DNA from: Cryptomeria japonica
Taxonomy: Eukaryota > Streptophyta > Pinopsida > Cupressales > Cupressaceae
Assembly: GCF_030272615.1 (NCBI RefSeq)
Contig: NC_081413.1
Coordinates: 717,171,867-717,235,866 of the forward strand
Direction of reading: 5' to 3'
DNA length: 64,000 bases
Shown here: one piece after another, positions 1 through 11,086 of the stretch
Layout of the letters: each line of letters opens with the position of its first letter
Position numbering within the stretch: position 1 is the first letter of the stretch
Program-made: the position numbers and the translations under genes
The notes under the pieces: model-generated
Seen by the model: the letters and a program-made list of their open reading frames with translations, nothing else
Told to the model about the DNA's origin: nothing
The model's database searches: none

Positions 1-720
1 AGACAAAAAAGGAGTAGGTGTAGGCTTACAATTATCATGCAAAATCTAGAGAGCATATCGAGTGCATACTTGGGTTGTCCAAGGAAGATGCCTGAAGAAG
101 ATTGAGTTATCTCAATTCCCAAGAAGTAATGTAGAAGACCCAAGTCTGACATCAGAAATCTATCATGTAGAGCAGTTTTCACTACCTTGATGGTGGATGC
201 GTGACTCCCTGTGATCAACAAGTCATCAACATAGAGAACTAGAAATGTGAGAGTATCATCCTAGTGCAGAATGTAGACATTTGGATCAGAATGGCATCGA
301 GTAAAACCAACTATCAGAAGGAAGGAGTCCATCTTGGCATACCAAGCTCAAGGAGCTTGTTTAAGGCCATAGAGAGACTTTCGAAGTCAACACACAAGTG
401 AAGGATCTTGAACAAACCCTTGTGGTTGCTCCATGTAGATTTCCTCCTAAAGGTCACCATGAAGAAATGCACTCTTAACATCCATCTGATGAACTTCCCA
501 ATGATGGGTTGCAGCAATAGCAAGGAAAAGCCAAATGGAATTCATCTTAGCAATTGGAGCAAAAGTCTCAAAGTAATCAACCCCTGGAACTTGGGAAAAG
601 CCTTTTGATACCAAACGAGCCTTATACTTATCAACCGACCCATCTGCTACAAATTTTTTTTGATAGATCCACTTGCATCAAACAAGTTTCCTTCTCTTAG
701 GAAGAGGAACTAAATCCCAT
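1..720 (-). pseudogene. Element A reverse transcriptase, N-terminal and palm part
   Basis: Reverse transcriptase region of element A, in broken frames. Reading the minus strand from about 720 gives the copia RT opening (EEFNSLERNHTWDLVPLPK), a KWIY-like motif near 660, a VDYFETFAP-like block, and [11 protein letters not shown]-like and [12 protein letters not shown]-like blocks at about 320-480. The YVDD catalytic motif is at 223-234. The window ends before the RNase H domain. Stops and frameshifts (around 600-680, 370 and 80-100) break the frame. It would have copied element RNA into cDNA inside virus-like particles; this copy cannot. Confidence 0.85.
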
Positions 721-1826
721 GTGTGATTCCTTTCCAAGGAATTAAACTCTTCTTGCATTGCAACATCCCATTCAGGAACACCTATAGCTTCTCGAAAAGA
801 CTGTGGATCAGAAGCTGAAGAAATGAAGATATGTGGAGCTTGCTGAAATTGTGACCTAGTTCTTCTAGAATTTGATGGATCACCAAGCCAATCTCTTGCT
901 GACTCAAAAGTTTGTCGAGCCCAAAGAGGCACTGAAGCTGGAGAGTAAGGGGGAGAATCATCAACCTCTGAAGGATGACTATGAGAAGAATGTGAATCCT
1001 CACCATCACTGTCACCATCTGAAGTGGAGGAAGAAGACTCCTCAACAGGATTAGGAGGATTAAGATCCTCAGAAGAATTGTCATCATCATGCAATGTCTC
1101 CAATGTGATAGTGGATGGAGAAGTGGTATGAGAAGAAATAGAAGAACTCTCCTCAAAATGAACACTCCGCTCAATGAACAACTCATGTGTAGAGGGTTGG
1201 AGAAGTCTATACCCTTTGACATCATCTAGATACCCAACAAATATGCAAGGCTTGCTCTGCGGATCCACAACCTTGCATTTCTCTGCTGGAATGTGGGCCC
1301 ATGCAAGAGAAGCAAACACTCTGAAATGCTTAACTGTAGGTTTCTGACCGGTCCAAGCTTGAAAAGGAGTTACCCCCTTCACAGTTTTATGAGGAACTCA
1401 GTTTTGGATGTAACATGCACAATTGATGGCCTTTGCCCAATACTGAGGTGCCAAAGACTTGGAGTGAATCATACAATTTGCCATCTCCTTCAAGGACCTA
1501 TTCTTCCATTCTACGACACCATTCTGTTGAGGACTGTATGGAACTGTGTGTTGCATGTTGATACCTTCTGAAGCACAAAATTGTTCAAATTGATTATTTA
1601 CATATTCACCCCCATTCTCTGTATGCAAAATCTTGATGAACTTCCCATATTGTTTCTCTGCAAAAGCTTTGAAATCTAGAAAATTCTCAAATACCTCAGA
1701 CTTTTGTTTGAGAAAGTAAACCCACGTAAATCTGGAAAAGTCATCAATAAATGTTAAGACATATCTAGCCCTACTAAAAGATGGTTGTGGAAATGGTCCT
1801 ACCAAGTCACTATGCACCAACTCCAA
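678..1826 (-). pseudogene. Element A integrase core and C-terminal region
   Basis: Copia integrase. The segment 1398-1826 (142 codons) starts MELVHSDLVGP and contains FIDDFSRFTWVYFLKQKSE, a GGEY block and PQQNGVVEWKNRS, the normal landmarks of the rve core. The second catalytic aspartate, usually in an RTDNGGE context, reads HTENGGE (glutamate), and ERKN reads EWKN. A break near 1383-1397 separates it from 678-1382, which starts MKGVTPFQAWTGQKP and holds the GYLDDVKGYR block of the copia integrase tail. That segment then runs through an acidic serine-rich linker into the RT start. It would insert cDNA into the host genome; it is inactive here. Confidence 0.88.
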
Positions 1827-1829
1827 TAG

Positions 1830-2147
1830 CTATGGAGCTCTCCATGCTTTGCCTTTATCATAATTCTCCTCAGGATGCTTACCAAGAATACATCCCTGGC
1901 AAACTCCATCAGAAAATTGAATAGAAGACAACCCTGAAACCATGTCTTGTTTACTGAGTTGTTGAAAGTAATGATCATTCAAGTGGCCAAATTGTTGATG
2001 CCACAAACAACTAATCTCATCTGCATGAGTGAGTAAAACTGTCGAAGGAGAGTCAGGAACAAAGTGAGAAAACTGATATAATCTGGATTGATGATTTTCT
2101 TTTCCCACAACAATAGTAGACCCATTATGCATTTCACTGATTACCAT
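1830..2147 (-). pseudogene. Element A GAG-pre-integrase (HHCC) domain
   Basis: A 105-codon open stretch between protease and integrase. It contains LLTHADEISCLWHQQFGHLNDHYFQQL followed by CQGCILGK (quoted in parts), the His-His-Cys-Cys zinc-binding pattern of the copia pre-integrase domain. It lies just upstream of the integrase core and is separated from it by one stop at 1827-1829. The Cys-X2-Cys pair is present. Confidence 0.85.
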
Positions 2148-2199
2148 TGTATCTGGTGTGAACTCAACTCACTTGCTAGAACCAGTGTGAGTAATCTAA

Positions 2200-2422
2200 T
2201 AAACAGATAGGAGATTAGTTGATAAAGATGGAACACAAAGGACATCCTTAAATGTTCCTTCGCCCACATCAACAGACCCTCTCCCATGCACTTCAATAGG
2301 AGTGTCATCACCCATTAGTAAGGAAGGCATAGAACATGGCTCTAAAGAGGTGAAATCATCTTTTGAAGAAGCCATGTGGTGCGAAGCACCCGAGTCAATT
2401 ATCCAAGAATTGGGTTGTGAAG
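2200..2422 (-). pseudogene. Element A aspartic protease
   Basis: Minus-strand translation from about 2422 gives SWIIDSGASHHM, the copia protease active site (D-S-G), then LLMGDDTPIEVHGRG and VLCVPSLSTNLLSV. These are the usual conserved blocks after the active site. It would cleave the Gag-Pol polyprotein. A stop follows the last block, near 2200. The frame to the upstream zinc knuckle is also broken. Confidence 0.82.
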
Positions 2423-2572
2423 CAACAACAACTAGGGCCTTACCCTTTCTTTTCCCTTTACTCTTATCTGTATCCTTAGAAGATCCTTCTGATAACTCTG
2501 TTTGACTAAATCAGGCACCTTGATATTATTCTTTTCAAGAAGATTTGAAAGGTGATCAATTTGTTTCTTTAA

Positions 2573-3388
2573 ACATTTATGTTCATCATGACCAGACCTC
2601 TTACAATAAGAACACTTGACCTTTTCCTTCTTATGTTGTTCACCTCTTGATGAATAGGTCTGATTATCTACTTTTGAAGTAGCAGATTTTTTATCTTTTT
2701 TCTTCTCTCCTTGGTTCTTTTGTTTCTTATCTTGCTTACTAGACCCTTTTTGTTATTTTGTGCCTTGATTTACAACTAAGGCATGTGACTTAGAGGGTTT
2801 TATTGTACCCATTTGAACCAATTTGTCTTGCTCCCTAGTGAGTTCTGTAGCAAATTCATCCAGAGAAGGAATTTTGAATGTGGTACCTAGGGTACATTTT
2901 GTAGCATAGAATGTAGAAACAAACACTAAATAGTTAGGACCAAGCTTATAAAGAATACTCAAGATCAGTTGCTTATCATCTTTCTTAGTTCCGCACTGTT
3001 CCAACTGCAATCTTACAGACTTAAGTTTAGTGAAGTCTTGTATAGTATCAAAATTGGTTGGATTCAACCCTATGACTTCATTCTCTAACTAACGACCTCT
3101 TAGCTCATCTTGCTTACCAAAGAGGTTTTCCAAAGTGGTCCACATTGCATTTGGTGTAGTGGCAGATCCAATGTGAAAAAGAAGGTCTGGAGAGACTGGC
3201 ATACATAGAGTACTAAAAGCTTCATCACATTTATTAAACCATTTAATCTTTTCTGCAGCATCTTGAGGTTCAATTTCAAGTCCCATAGTAACACGATGAT
3301 ATCCATGTCTTTTCAGATATATTATCATCTTAGATTTCCATTCAAAATAATTATATGGTGTTAAAAGTGGAACTATAGATGCATCCAT
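2573..3388 (-). pseudogene. Element A Gag with zinc knuckle
   Basis: Gag begins at ATG 3388 (MDASIVPLLTPYNYFEWKSK), the N-terminal copia Gag pattern in which a tryptophan is followed by a lysine/methionine-rich stretch. The next segment 2753-3067 continues the capsid region (SVRLQLEQCGTKKDDKQLI). A break at 3068-3088 separates them. At 2573-2614 there is a perfect CX2CX4HX4C zinc knuckle (CSYCKRSGHDEHKC), which would bind element RNA. Gag forms the particle shell. Two or more frame breaks make this copy non-functional. Confidence 0.85.
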
Positions 3389-4403
3389 GATAGTAGAAAA
3401 GAAGATTGCAAAGAATCAAGAAAAGTGTAAGAAAGAAGGCACAAAAGACACCCCCCCTTTTCACTAGTCTCAGAAATCACCCCCCCAAATATTACAAGGT
3501 TGGCACTTTATAATTAGTGCATTTACAAGGCTTTTTATCAAATTACAATTCTTTTAAGAAACCAATAGAGATTTTAAATACAAATAATTTGAGACAAGAT
3601 CTGAAACAAATTAGTCTTATAACTGCTTAATTTATCTCAATACCTTTCCAACAACTATTATTTTTTGAAAAATAGAGTTGTGAGAAGAAAGATATGACCA
3701 GTTGAAGAGAAAATGAAGCAACTGATACAACCTTTAATATTTGATAGACAAAAGAAAAAAATTTCAATTAGACCTGCAATAATAGAGAGTGCTCATTTCC
3801 ATCTTTCCGTCAAGTATTTGTTTGCAAAAATCTGACACTCGAGGCAAAAGTTGTGCAACTTTTAAGAAATGTTGCTGAATTTCCCTGATTGAAAAATGGC
3901 TTAGGCTCTATTCAAGCTCAATTTTTGCAAAATTTATTAATTTTCAGGAAATACCATCCAAAACCTAGAACTTTTTCGATGCAGGGAAGAAAGCCTAGAA
4001 AACATTTTTTCTAAAAGTGAACAGAAGTTGAAACACTAAAGCCAAAATGAAAATAGCTCCCGTAAAAAAAAAATTACTTTGATTTTTTACTGTGTCCTCC
4101 AAACTTTGATTTTGGTGAAGTAAAAGTCACTTTTGACTTTTTCAAGCCTTATGGACACTCTGGAAATTTGATTAAGCTTCCAATATTACCACAAAGCTGC
4201 AATCACCCAGATCTTACAAGAACACATACATGTAAACCAGATTTAACTCGAAGCTATTTTCCTTTAAACTGTTCTGATTCTCTAGATCACATGAGAACGC
4301 AGGAGAAGAGCATACTTAGTTTTTAAGGAAAATATTAGTTATATAAAAGTCTCAAATCCCTCAAATAAAAAAAAACAAAACAATGAGCTATACGAGACAA
4401 TAA
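3389..4403 (-). other. Element A untranslated leader
   Basis: About 1 kb between the primer binding site and the Gag start of element A. It is AT-rich and full of stops. It has short homopolymers, including a C-run at 3451-3457 and another at 3481-3486. No coding potential or other motif was recognised. It should hold the packaging signal of the element, but none can be pointed to. Confidence 0.6.
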
Positions 4404-4415
4404 GCTCTCATACCA
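4404..4415 (-). promoter_or_regulatory. Element A primer binding site
   Basis: On the minus strand the sequence directly after the LTR reads TGGTATGAGAGC. This differs at one base from TGGTATCAGAGC, the usual plant copia site complementary to the 3' end of initiator tRNA-Met. It abuts the LTR end at 4416 and so fixes the LTR border. Confidence 0.85.
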
Positions 4416-5056
4416 TGTGAGATTCTGCGAGAAGCGAGAATCGAGCCAAGATCTGGTGTCGGTCGTAGATCACATGCAACTCCTCACACAATGGATGATT
4501 GAAGATCAAAATAGCTGAATGAAGATAATTTCAATATGAGAGAGAAATAAAGACAAAGAGGAGAATTTGGAGAAGACTCTTACCGAGCTATCACTCCACT
4601 AACTTGACTAGTGAAGGTGAGCGTATAGTGCTTATTATATAGAAAAATATAAGCATATACATCCAAGGGGTGCATTAACTCCTATTCCCCATAAAAAGTG
4701 GGAGGTTTTACCTTCTTGGTAAATGCCAAAACATGTGGCATAACCTCCTTACATGAAGACAAAAAAGGAGTTGAGAAAGTTGGCACATAAGGCCAAAAGA
4801 GGGTGTGAAACCCAACTACCCCATAACCCACTTAGGAAATGACAAAATAGTGGTTATGAGAGGTGGCACAACAAGCCAAAAGAGGGTGTGTAACTCAACT
4901 ACCCATGTGAGGTGGAGAGTTACACATGTAGATAAAGTCTTTCGCCACGTGTCCTCATATAAACCACTCCTATTAACCTAAGCAAGCTTAAATAATATAT
5001 GTGTAGGAAAAATAAATACCCCCTAACATAAGGAAAATAAAAAACCTACACTAACA
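4416..5056 (-). repeat. Element A 5' LTR (641 bp)
   Basis: Bounded by TG at 4416 and CA at 5056 and followed internally by the primer binding site. On the minus strand a TATA-like stretch lies near 4637-4655. A segment of roughly 45 bp is repeated inside it (about 4778-4823 and 4860-4904; shared core CCAAAAGAGGGTGTG). The partner 3' LTR is outside the window. Confidence 0.82.
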
Positions 5057-6336
5057 TTTCAGACCCACTAAGAAATATACTCTTCTAGAGTATGCTCGGT
5101 TAAAAGTAAGCCCTGTTAAAGATTACAAACACATTGCTAGATGTGACCTGGTTAAGGGATTTCCCTCAGATCTGTTAGGATCTTCACTTTGTTAGAAGTG
5201 ACCTTGTCAAAGGATTTCAAACACTCATTTAGAATGTTACCTTGCTAGATGGTTTACATATAAGGCTGTTAAGTCCACTGGGTTAAGAGATTTTCTGTCA
5301 CTTACAAAATAACAGTAATAAAAATCTATCTGCAACTTCACCTCTAAAATGCTAAAGAAGATTCTTATTTGCTCAAAACAATCTAGTCATAGGACTTATC
5401 TTGTCCCTCTACTGGGCTCTCTACTCTATTATTCGAACATGTCTTCAAGCTTCTATGCTCGGTAATCACTATGTAGCATCCCTGTGCATACACTTGCCCA
5501 CATAGATTGTTTATCAACAATTCCTTATTTATAAACAATTGCTAACTGCTGAATCTCCTTGATCACATTTCCCATGATCAATCTTAGCCATCAGATCTTC
5601 AAACTTGACCAGGTTCAATGTATCCTTCCGATCTGAAAACATTTTACCTTACCTTGGGACTTGCATTCCCATCTTGGAACTTTCACAAGGTTATTGCGGT
5701 TCAATCTGTGCTATAGATCTTCCTGCTGATTTTCCTTTGCCATAGATCCTTGAAAGACTTCATGCACGACATACCAATAATTTATACATTTCCAACTAAT
5801 CATTGTCCTTCATTAAATAATGCTTTTATCCATCCCATGTGCACTGTCATAACTCGGTTGCCACTTGGTAAATACTAAACTTTACTCAGTAGACATTTCG
5901 CCTTCATTAATCGATATCGATAACCTTAGGGTTTACCAACTAGGTTCCTTAGGGTTTACCGACTAGGTTCTTTGCTCGGTGACATAGTATAGTATTAACC
6001 TTACAATCAACAACATATGTAGGATATCAAAACAATCTAAACATCATGATCTCATCATTGTCTAAGTCGGTAATAGTTGCCCATAGAATAACTTATTCCT
6101 CCCTTTATTCATCACATTCTTTCTGTGTCTTTTGCTGACATCTTAATTCTCTTCTAATCTATCTTCTCAAGATATGGCAATATCATACTGAATCAGATAA
6201 TCAATTTCTTGACATCAATGACAAAATAATGTTATAAAGATAGTTATCATCCTTCTTCAGTTATATCAATAATCTTCAACAACCTTCTCAATATCCTTAT
6301 TGAATATCAACAATCTTTCTTACTGTAATGCCAACA
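5057..6336 (-). repeat. Element B 3' LTR, partial (cut by element A)
   Basis: Matches the right-hand LTR from about 11341 to 12596, including the ATATACTCTTCTAGAGTATG, AACATGTCTTCAAGCTTCT and AATATCAACAATCTTTCTTA landmarks. It ends in CCAACA at 6336, directly before the polypurine tract. The missing first quarter lies left of the window because element A sits in it. It holds two copies of a TTAGGGTTT telo-box (5926-5934 and 5949-5957), where its partner LTR has one mutated copy. Confidence 0.88.
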
Positions 6337-6830
6337 ATCTCCCCTTTTGGAATTGATGGCAAAACCAATAATTAAATGGTAATAGCAACAAGATATTCAA
6401 AGTGATTCAGATTCAGATTGTTGTTAGACTTCTCATGTTATCCTTGATCTGTTGTCTTCTGAAGTCTTCTCCATTTTTCATTAGGCTTCTGAGCTGTTGA
6501 CTTGCATTTAGTCTTCTCCATTTTTGCAATCTACTCCCCCTTACATTAGTCTTCTGTTATTTCCATCATTTAGGGATTTACCATGCAGTCAACCATTTAG
6601 TCTTCTCCCCCTTTGACAACAATGCCAAAAAGTAAAGAACTAAATCATGATTTCTTCCTCTGTGAAGTGATTTGCCTTGCTATGTAACATCTCAGTCTCG
6701 GTCAGATCAACTTGTCTCTATTCACTTTTTCCTGCACACCTTTAGAAAACCTTCTAAAGTGTGTAAATCAACATCAATCCACACATAATATTCTGTAGAT
6801 TCATTGAATTGATGCTTTCACTGAACTCGG
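6337..6830 (-). other. Element B 3' untranslated region with polypurine tract
   Basis: On the minus strand this lies between the polyprotein stop and the 3' LTR. It contains CTCCCC/CCTTTT tracts on the plus strand (a purine tract on the minus strand) at 6338-6350, and further copies of TCTTCTCCCCCTTT-like sequence near 6530-6625. The first is the primer for plus-strand cDNA synthesis. No coding potential seen. Confidence 0.65.
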
Positions 6831-7493
6831 TCAGTGAGTAGAAGATAGGGGTAGGACCCCTAGCTTGCTTATGAGATACTCAAAAGTATCCCTTGGCAGT
6901 GGCTTTGTAAAGATGTCTGCTAATTGCTCCTTTGAACTGATATATTCTAGCACAACTTTCTTCTCTTGAACTTCTTCTCTGAGATAGTGATACTTTATAG
7001 ATATATGCTTTGTCTTAGAGTGCATCACTCGATTATTTGAAATGTTAATGGCACTAGTATTATCACAGAATATAGTTACTAGCTCGGTAACTTTCTCATT
7101 TATACCTTCCAACAGTTGTTTGATCAATGCTATATTGGTACAATTCAATGCTACAACAACATATTCAGCTTCTGTTGTAGATTGAGAAATACATCCTTGT
7201 TTCTTGCTAAGCCAACTTACTAGTCTTTCTCCCAAAAAGAAAGCTCCACCACTTGTGCTTTTCCTGTCATCTATGTTGCCTGCCCAATCAACATCAATAT
7301 AAACTTTTAAATCAAAATTATTCCTCTTTTCATATACTAAGCCATAATCTTCAGTGCCTCTCAGGTATCTAAAAATTCTCTTGATTGCTGTCATATGGGT
7401 TTCCTTGGGATCTGTAGAGAATCTTGCTACAATACCTACTGCATGTGCTATATCCGGTCTACTATGCACAACATATTGCAATTTTCCAATCAT
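6831..7493 (-). pseudogene. Element B RNase H domain
   Basis: A 220-codon open stretch, the C-terminal end of Pol. It starts in the RT tail ([20 protein letters not shown]). It then shows the copia RNase H landmarks [45 protein letters not shown] and [16 protein letters not shown]. It ends with [15 protein letters not shown]. The acidic residues of VDWAG, TEAEY and FCDN are still present. It would degrade the RNA strand of the RNA-DNA hybrid. A stop and a gap (7494-7664) separate it from the RT. Confidence 0.9.
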
Positions 7494-8357
7494 AGATCAG
7501 TAAAGTGTCTCATCAATAGATGCAAATTCACCATTCTTTGATAATTTACAGTTAGTAGTCATAGGAGTACTCACTAGTTTAGAATCCTCCATTCCAAATT
7601 TCTTCAAGATTTCCTTTATGTACTTGGATTGAGTAATGAAAATCTCATCTTTCATTTGCAATATCTATAAACTTATAAAATACTCTATCTCACCGATTAG
7701 TGACATCTCAAATTCTTTGCACATTTCATTTCCAAAGTTCTTGCATAAGGAGTCATTACCACAAAATATAATGTCATCAACAAATATGGTTGAGATCAGT
7801 ATTCCATTGTCCTCATCTTTCTTCATGTACATATTGTTGTTTTCACTTGTTCTTATAAAACCAATCTTGATTAAATAAGAGTGTAATATTTCATACCATG
7901 CTCTAGGTGCTTGTTTCAGACCATATAAGGCTTTGTTTAGTTTGCATACCTGATCTTTACTCCCATCTTCAACAAATCCTTTAGGTTGTTCAATGAAAAC
8001 TTCTTCTTCTAGTATACCATTCAAAAATGCAGATTTAACATCCATTTGATATACCTTGAAATTTTTGAAAGCAGCATATGCCAACAATGTTCTTACTCCC
8101 TCATGTCTTGCCATAGGTGCAAAAGTGTCACCATAATCTATTCCTTCTTCTTGAGCATAACCTTTGCAAACTAGTCTTTCTTTGTTGTGAATGACCTCAG
8201 CTTTTTCATTTAGCTTGTTTCTAAAAATCCACTTAGTAGCGATTACATTTTTGTCCTTTGGTCTTGGGATTAGTGTCCATGTGTCATTCTTTTTGATTTG
8301 ATCAATTTCTTCTATCATAGCATTTACCCAATCTTCACTATTGAATGCCTCTTTCAC
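7494..8357 (-). pseudogene. Element B reverse transcriptase
   Basis: The open stretch 7665-8357 (230 codons) begins [20 protein letters not shown]. It contains [32 protein letters not shown] and [18 protein letters not shown]. The catalytic motif is FVDD ([13 protein letters not shown], about 7771-7785), the form common in this family. Similarity continues to 7494 after a stop near 7664. It would copy element RNA; the stop truncates it. Confidence 0.9.
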
Positions 8358-8393
8358 TATTCTCGGTTCAAATTCAGAAATCAGACATGTGTT

Positions 8394-8790
8394 CTATCTC
8401 AGTTTGTTTCTTGTCATCACTAGATCATCTTTATCTCCTATAATCTGACTTGATGCATGATGTCTCCTAGCATATTTGGCTAATATAGGCTCGGTAGGTT
8501 CTGTATGATCTTCTTCATCACTCGGTAACTGGACATTATCTTCATTTTCTTCACCAGCTTTCTCGGTAGGACTTCTTGGTTGAACATAAACAAATTCTTC
8601 ATAATCTTTTGGTTCTTTGGAATTTCCTTCATCATTTCTTTCTGCAAATTCATCAACTTTCACATTTGCACTTTCCACTATTTTGTTAGATGATTTGATC
8701 AGACATTTAAATGCTTTACTTCTAGAAGAATAACCAAGAAATGTTCCTTCTTCACTTTTCTGATCAAACTTTCCATTTCTGTCATCTTTA
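8394..8790 (-). pseudogene. Element B integrase C-terminus and acidic linker
   Basis: Minus-strand reading gives KSEEGTFLGYSSRSKAFKCL-like sequence at about 8680-8790, the copia integrase tail. A 94-codon open stretch 8394-8678 follows, rich in Glu/Asp and ending VMTRNKLR, the variable linker before RT. Stops near 8391 and 8799 separate it from its neighbours. Only the family position gives its identity. Confidence 0.75.
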
Positions 8791-8798
8791 TGAACATA

Positions 8799-9398
8799 TC
8801 ATCTACTTCCAAAGATTTTAAAGTAACTTACATTAGGTTTGTTGTCATACCAGATCTCATATGGTGTCTTCATAGTTCCTTTCTTCAGTTGAACTTGGTT
8901 CAGGGTGTAAATTGCAGTGCTGATTGGTTCTCTCCAAAATGTTTGAGGTACACTCTTTTCTATTATCAGGGTTCTTGCACAATCCACAATTGATTTGTTT
9001 CTTCTCTCGGCTATCCCATTTTGCTGAGGTGTTCTCAATGCAGATAGTTTCCTCTTTATACCATGATCATTGTAGTATAAGTTAAATTCATTAGAAGTGA
9101 ATTCTCCTCCTCTAACAGAACTAAGACATTTCAATTGTCTTCCTGTTTCATTTTCAACTCTTGCCTTGTACCATTTGAACATTTGAAAAGCTTCTGATTT
9201 TTCTTTTAAAAACATGACTGACATCATCCTTGAGTAATCATCCACAAATAATATGAAATATTTATCACCATAATAACTTTGAACTTTCATAGGACCACAA
9301 AGATCAATGTGTACTAGATCTAAAATTCCTTTAGAAGTGTAGGACTTACTTGTAAATCTTGATCTTGTCATCTTGCCCATCTGGCATCCTTGGCACAT
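8799..9398 (-). pseudogene. Element B integrase core
   Basis: A 199-codon open stretch. It starts with the CQGCQMGKMTRSRF end of the zinc-binding domain and continues LVHIDLCGPMKVQSYYGDKY, FILFVDDYSRMMSVMFLKEK and PQQNGIAERRNKSIVDCA. The second catalytic aspartate is lost: RSDRGGEF of the sister element D reads SSVRGGEF here. First aspartate and final glutamate contexts are present. It would have inserted cDNA; this copy could not. Confidence 0.9.
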
Positions 9399-9564
9399 AG
9401 CATTCTTAGGTTTTTCAAGACTCGGTAGACCTCTTACTCGGTGCTTCTTAATTATTTTGATCAGATTATCAAAATTTACATGACAAAACCTTTTATTCCA
9501 TAACTAGGTATCATCTATCTTTGCATAAAGACACTTGTTCTGAGTTGAGTCAAGATGAAATGTA

Positions 9565-10050
9565 TTACCTTTTGTTTGTGTCTAGGTAGCAGCTAACTTT
9601 CCATTGCTTGTCATGAACTTTGACAATTCCTTTCTGAAATTCTATTCGGTATCCTGTATTGTTTAGCTGTGCTACACTCAAAAAATTGTATTTCAAACCT
9701 TCAACCCAGTATACATCATCACATTTAGCTTTGTCAAGAAGTGTTATAGATCCTTTACCTTTCACTGGACGTGGTGCATCATTACCAAATCTAACAGATC
9801 GCCTCCATCATAGTCTTCTAATTTAATAAACTTGTGTTTATCACCTGTCATATGATGTGAGCATCCACTATCTATGATCCAAGAATAATTATTATTTATG
9901 TGAGATATTAGGGATTTTTCTTCATACATTTCTTCATCAGATCCATCTTTAATAGCCACATAAACAACTTCCTTAGTATCAGTTTCATTAGATTTGTCAT
10001 CATTGGATTCCTCATCTGCTACTAGACATGTCTTTCTATCTCTCCTTCTG
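9565..10050 (-). pseudogene. Element B aspartic protease region
   Basis: The open stretch 9762-9959 contains YSWIIDSGCSHHMTGDKHK, with the D-S-G active site of copia protease. A one-base shift near 9765 leads into 9565-9765 (GKGSITLLDKAKCDDVYWVEGLKYNFLSVAQL in parts), the post-active-site block. The pre-integrase HHCC part at about 9399-9560 is degenerate, with no long frame. Confidence 0.85.
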
Positions 10051-10055
10051 AAGTC

Positions 10056-11021
10056 TCAGTGTCCTCTGTATTGGTTATCTTTCTGCCTGTTATCTCGGTA
10101 TTCTCTCTTTTCACTAGATTCTTTGTCAGGGTAGTTGGAAGCCATATGTCCTATTTTATGACAATTGAAACATTTTAAAGGTATCTTTCCTTTATAATTA
10201 CCTTTTCCTCTCGATAACCTTCTGGCTAATAATGCTTCAAATTCTTCTTGCTTCTTGATTTCCTCATATAGTTTGTGCACTTTTTCCATGTTCATGCGAA
10301 ATCTTTCACTTGCTCCACTGTGATCCCCTTCAGAGTACTTACTCATTCTATCATTGTAATCATCAAATTCACCAATATGAAAAGAACTGAATGCAGATTC
10401 TACTTTATTTACTGAAGACCCACTATTATCAAAATTACTTAACTCAAATGCATGTAGCTTACCAATAGTAGCATCCAAAGAAACGGGCATGTTAGGTACA
10501 AACCTCAATTCATTGATTGCAAAGACTCGAATAGCATAAGCTAGTAGAAGGGTTCTCAACAACTTACTTGTTATATCCTTTTCTTCAATAGTTCCACTTG
10601 CTCCTTTAATTTGATTGACAATCTCCTTTCATCTTGTACTGTATTGGGTTATGTTCTCACCTTCATTCATCCTCGTGGATCCAAGTTGTCCTCTTAGACT
10701 ATCTACTTTTTCTCTTTGAACATGTTCATCACCTCCATACATAGATATGAGCTTATTCCACATTGCTTTTGCAACATTATAGCCTTCTAGATCATTAAAC
10801 TCTGAGTTGGTCAATGCTGATGTTATTTCAATCATAGCTTGAATATGTTCTTGCTTTTCCTTAATCTCGTCCAAGGTCATAGGGTTGGTTCTCGGTGCAA
10901 TGTAATCATTCTCTAGATAATATGTTGCATATTCTCCAATTCCTGATAAATGTAGCTTCATCATTTTCTTCCATGTGGAGAAACTTGACTTGTTCAGCTT
11001 CGGTGCATCCCTTTTATACAT
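10056..11021 (-). pseudogene. Element B Gag with degenerate zinc knuckle
   Basis: Gag begins at ATG 11021 (MYKRDAPKLNKSSFSTWKKM). It runs through the capsid (LEGYNVAKAMWNKLISMYGG, EKVDSLRGQLGSTRMNEGE) to 10629. After a break it continues at 10562-10056. The zinc knuckle CFNCHKIGHMASNY has lost its last cysteine (Tyr instead). Gag would build the particle. The sister element D carries the same change (NYPDKES), so it may be old and family-wide. Confidence 0.88.
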
Positions 11022-11072
11022 CTTCGAATCTTTGCCTCAAGTACCTTTAAACTTTTTCTTCCAGAGTCCAAT

Positions 11073-11084
11073 GCTCTAATACCA
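11073..11084 (-). promoter_or_regulatory. Element B primer binding site
   Basis: The minus strand reads TGGTATTAGAGC, one base from the tRNA-iMet-complementary consensus. It lies two bases inside the LTR end at 11087. Confidence 0.85.
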
Positions 11085-11086
11085 AT

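Larger units (their letters stand above)
1..5056 (-). mobile_element. Ty1/copia retrotransposon A (3' end outside window)
   Basis: A copia-type LTR retrotransposon read on the minus strand. Going leftward it shows a 5' LTR (4416-5056), a tRNA-Met-type primer binding site (4404-4415), a leader, gag, a zinc knuckle, protease, integrase, and reverse transcriptase up to the window edge. The protease-integrase-RT order is diagnostic of copia. RNase H and the 3' LTR must lie left of base 1. The reading frame has many stops and shifts, so the copy is dead. At 5057 the sequence resumes inside the LTR of element B, so A inserted into B. Five bases at 5057-5061 should be one copy of the target duplication. 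Confidence 0.9.

Noticed and set aside
872-1225. Alternative frames over the element A integrase tail
   Set aside because: Shadow frames of the real minus-strand coding sequence; low-complexity Leu/Ile translations.
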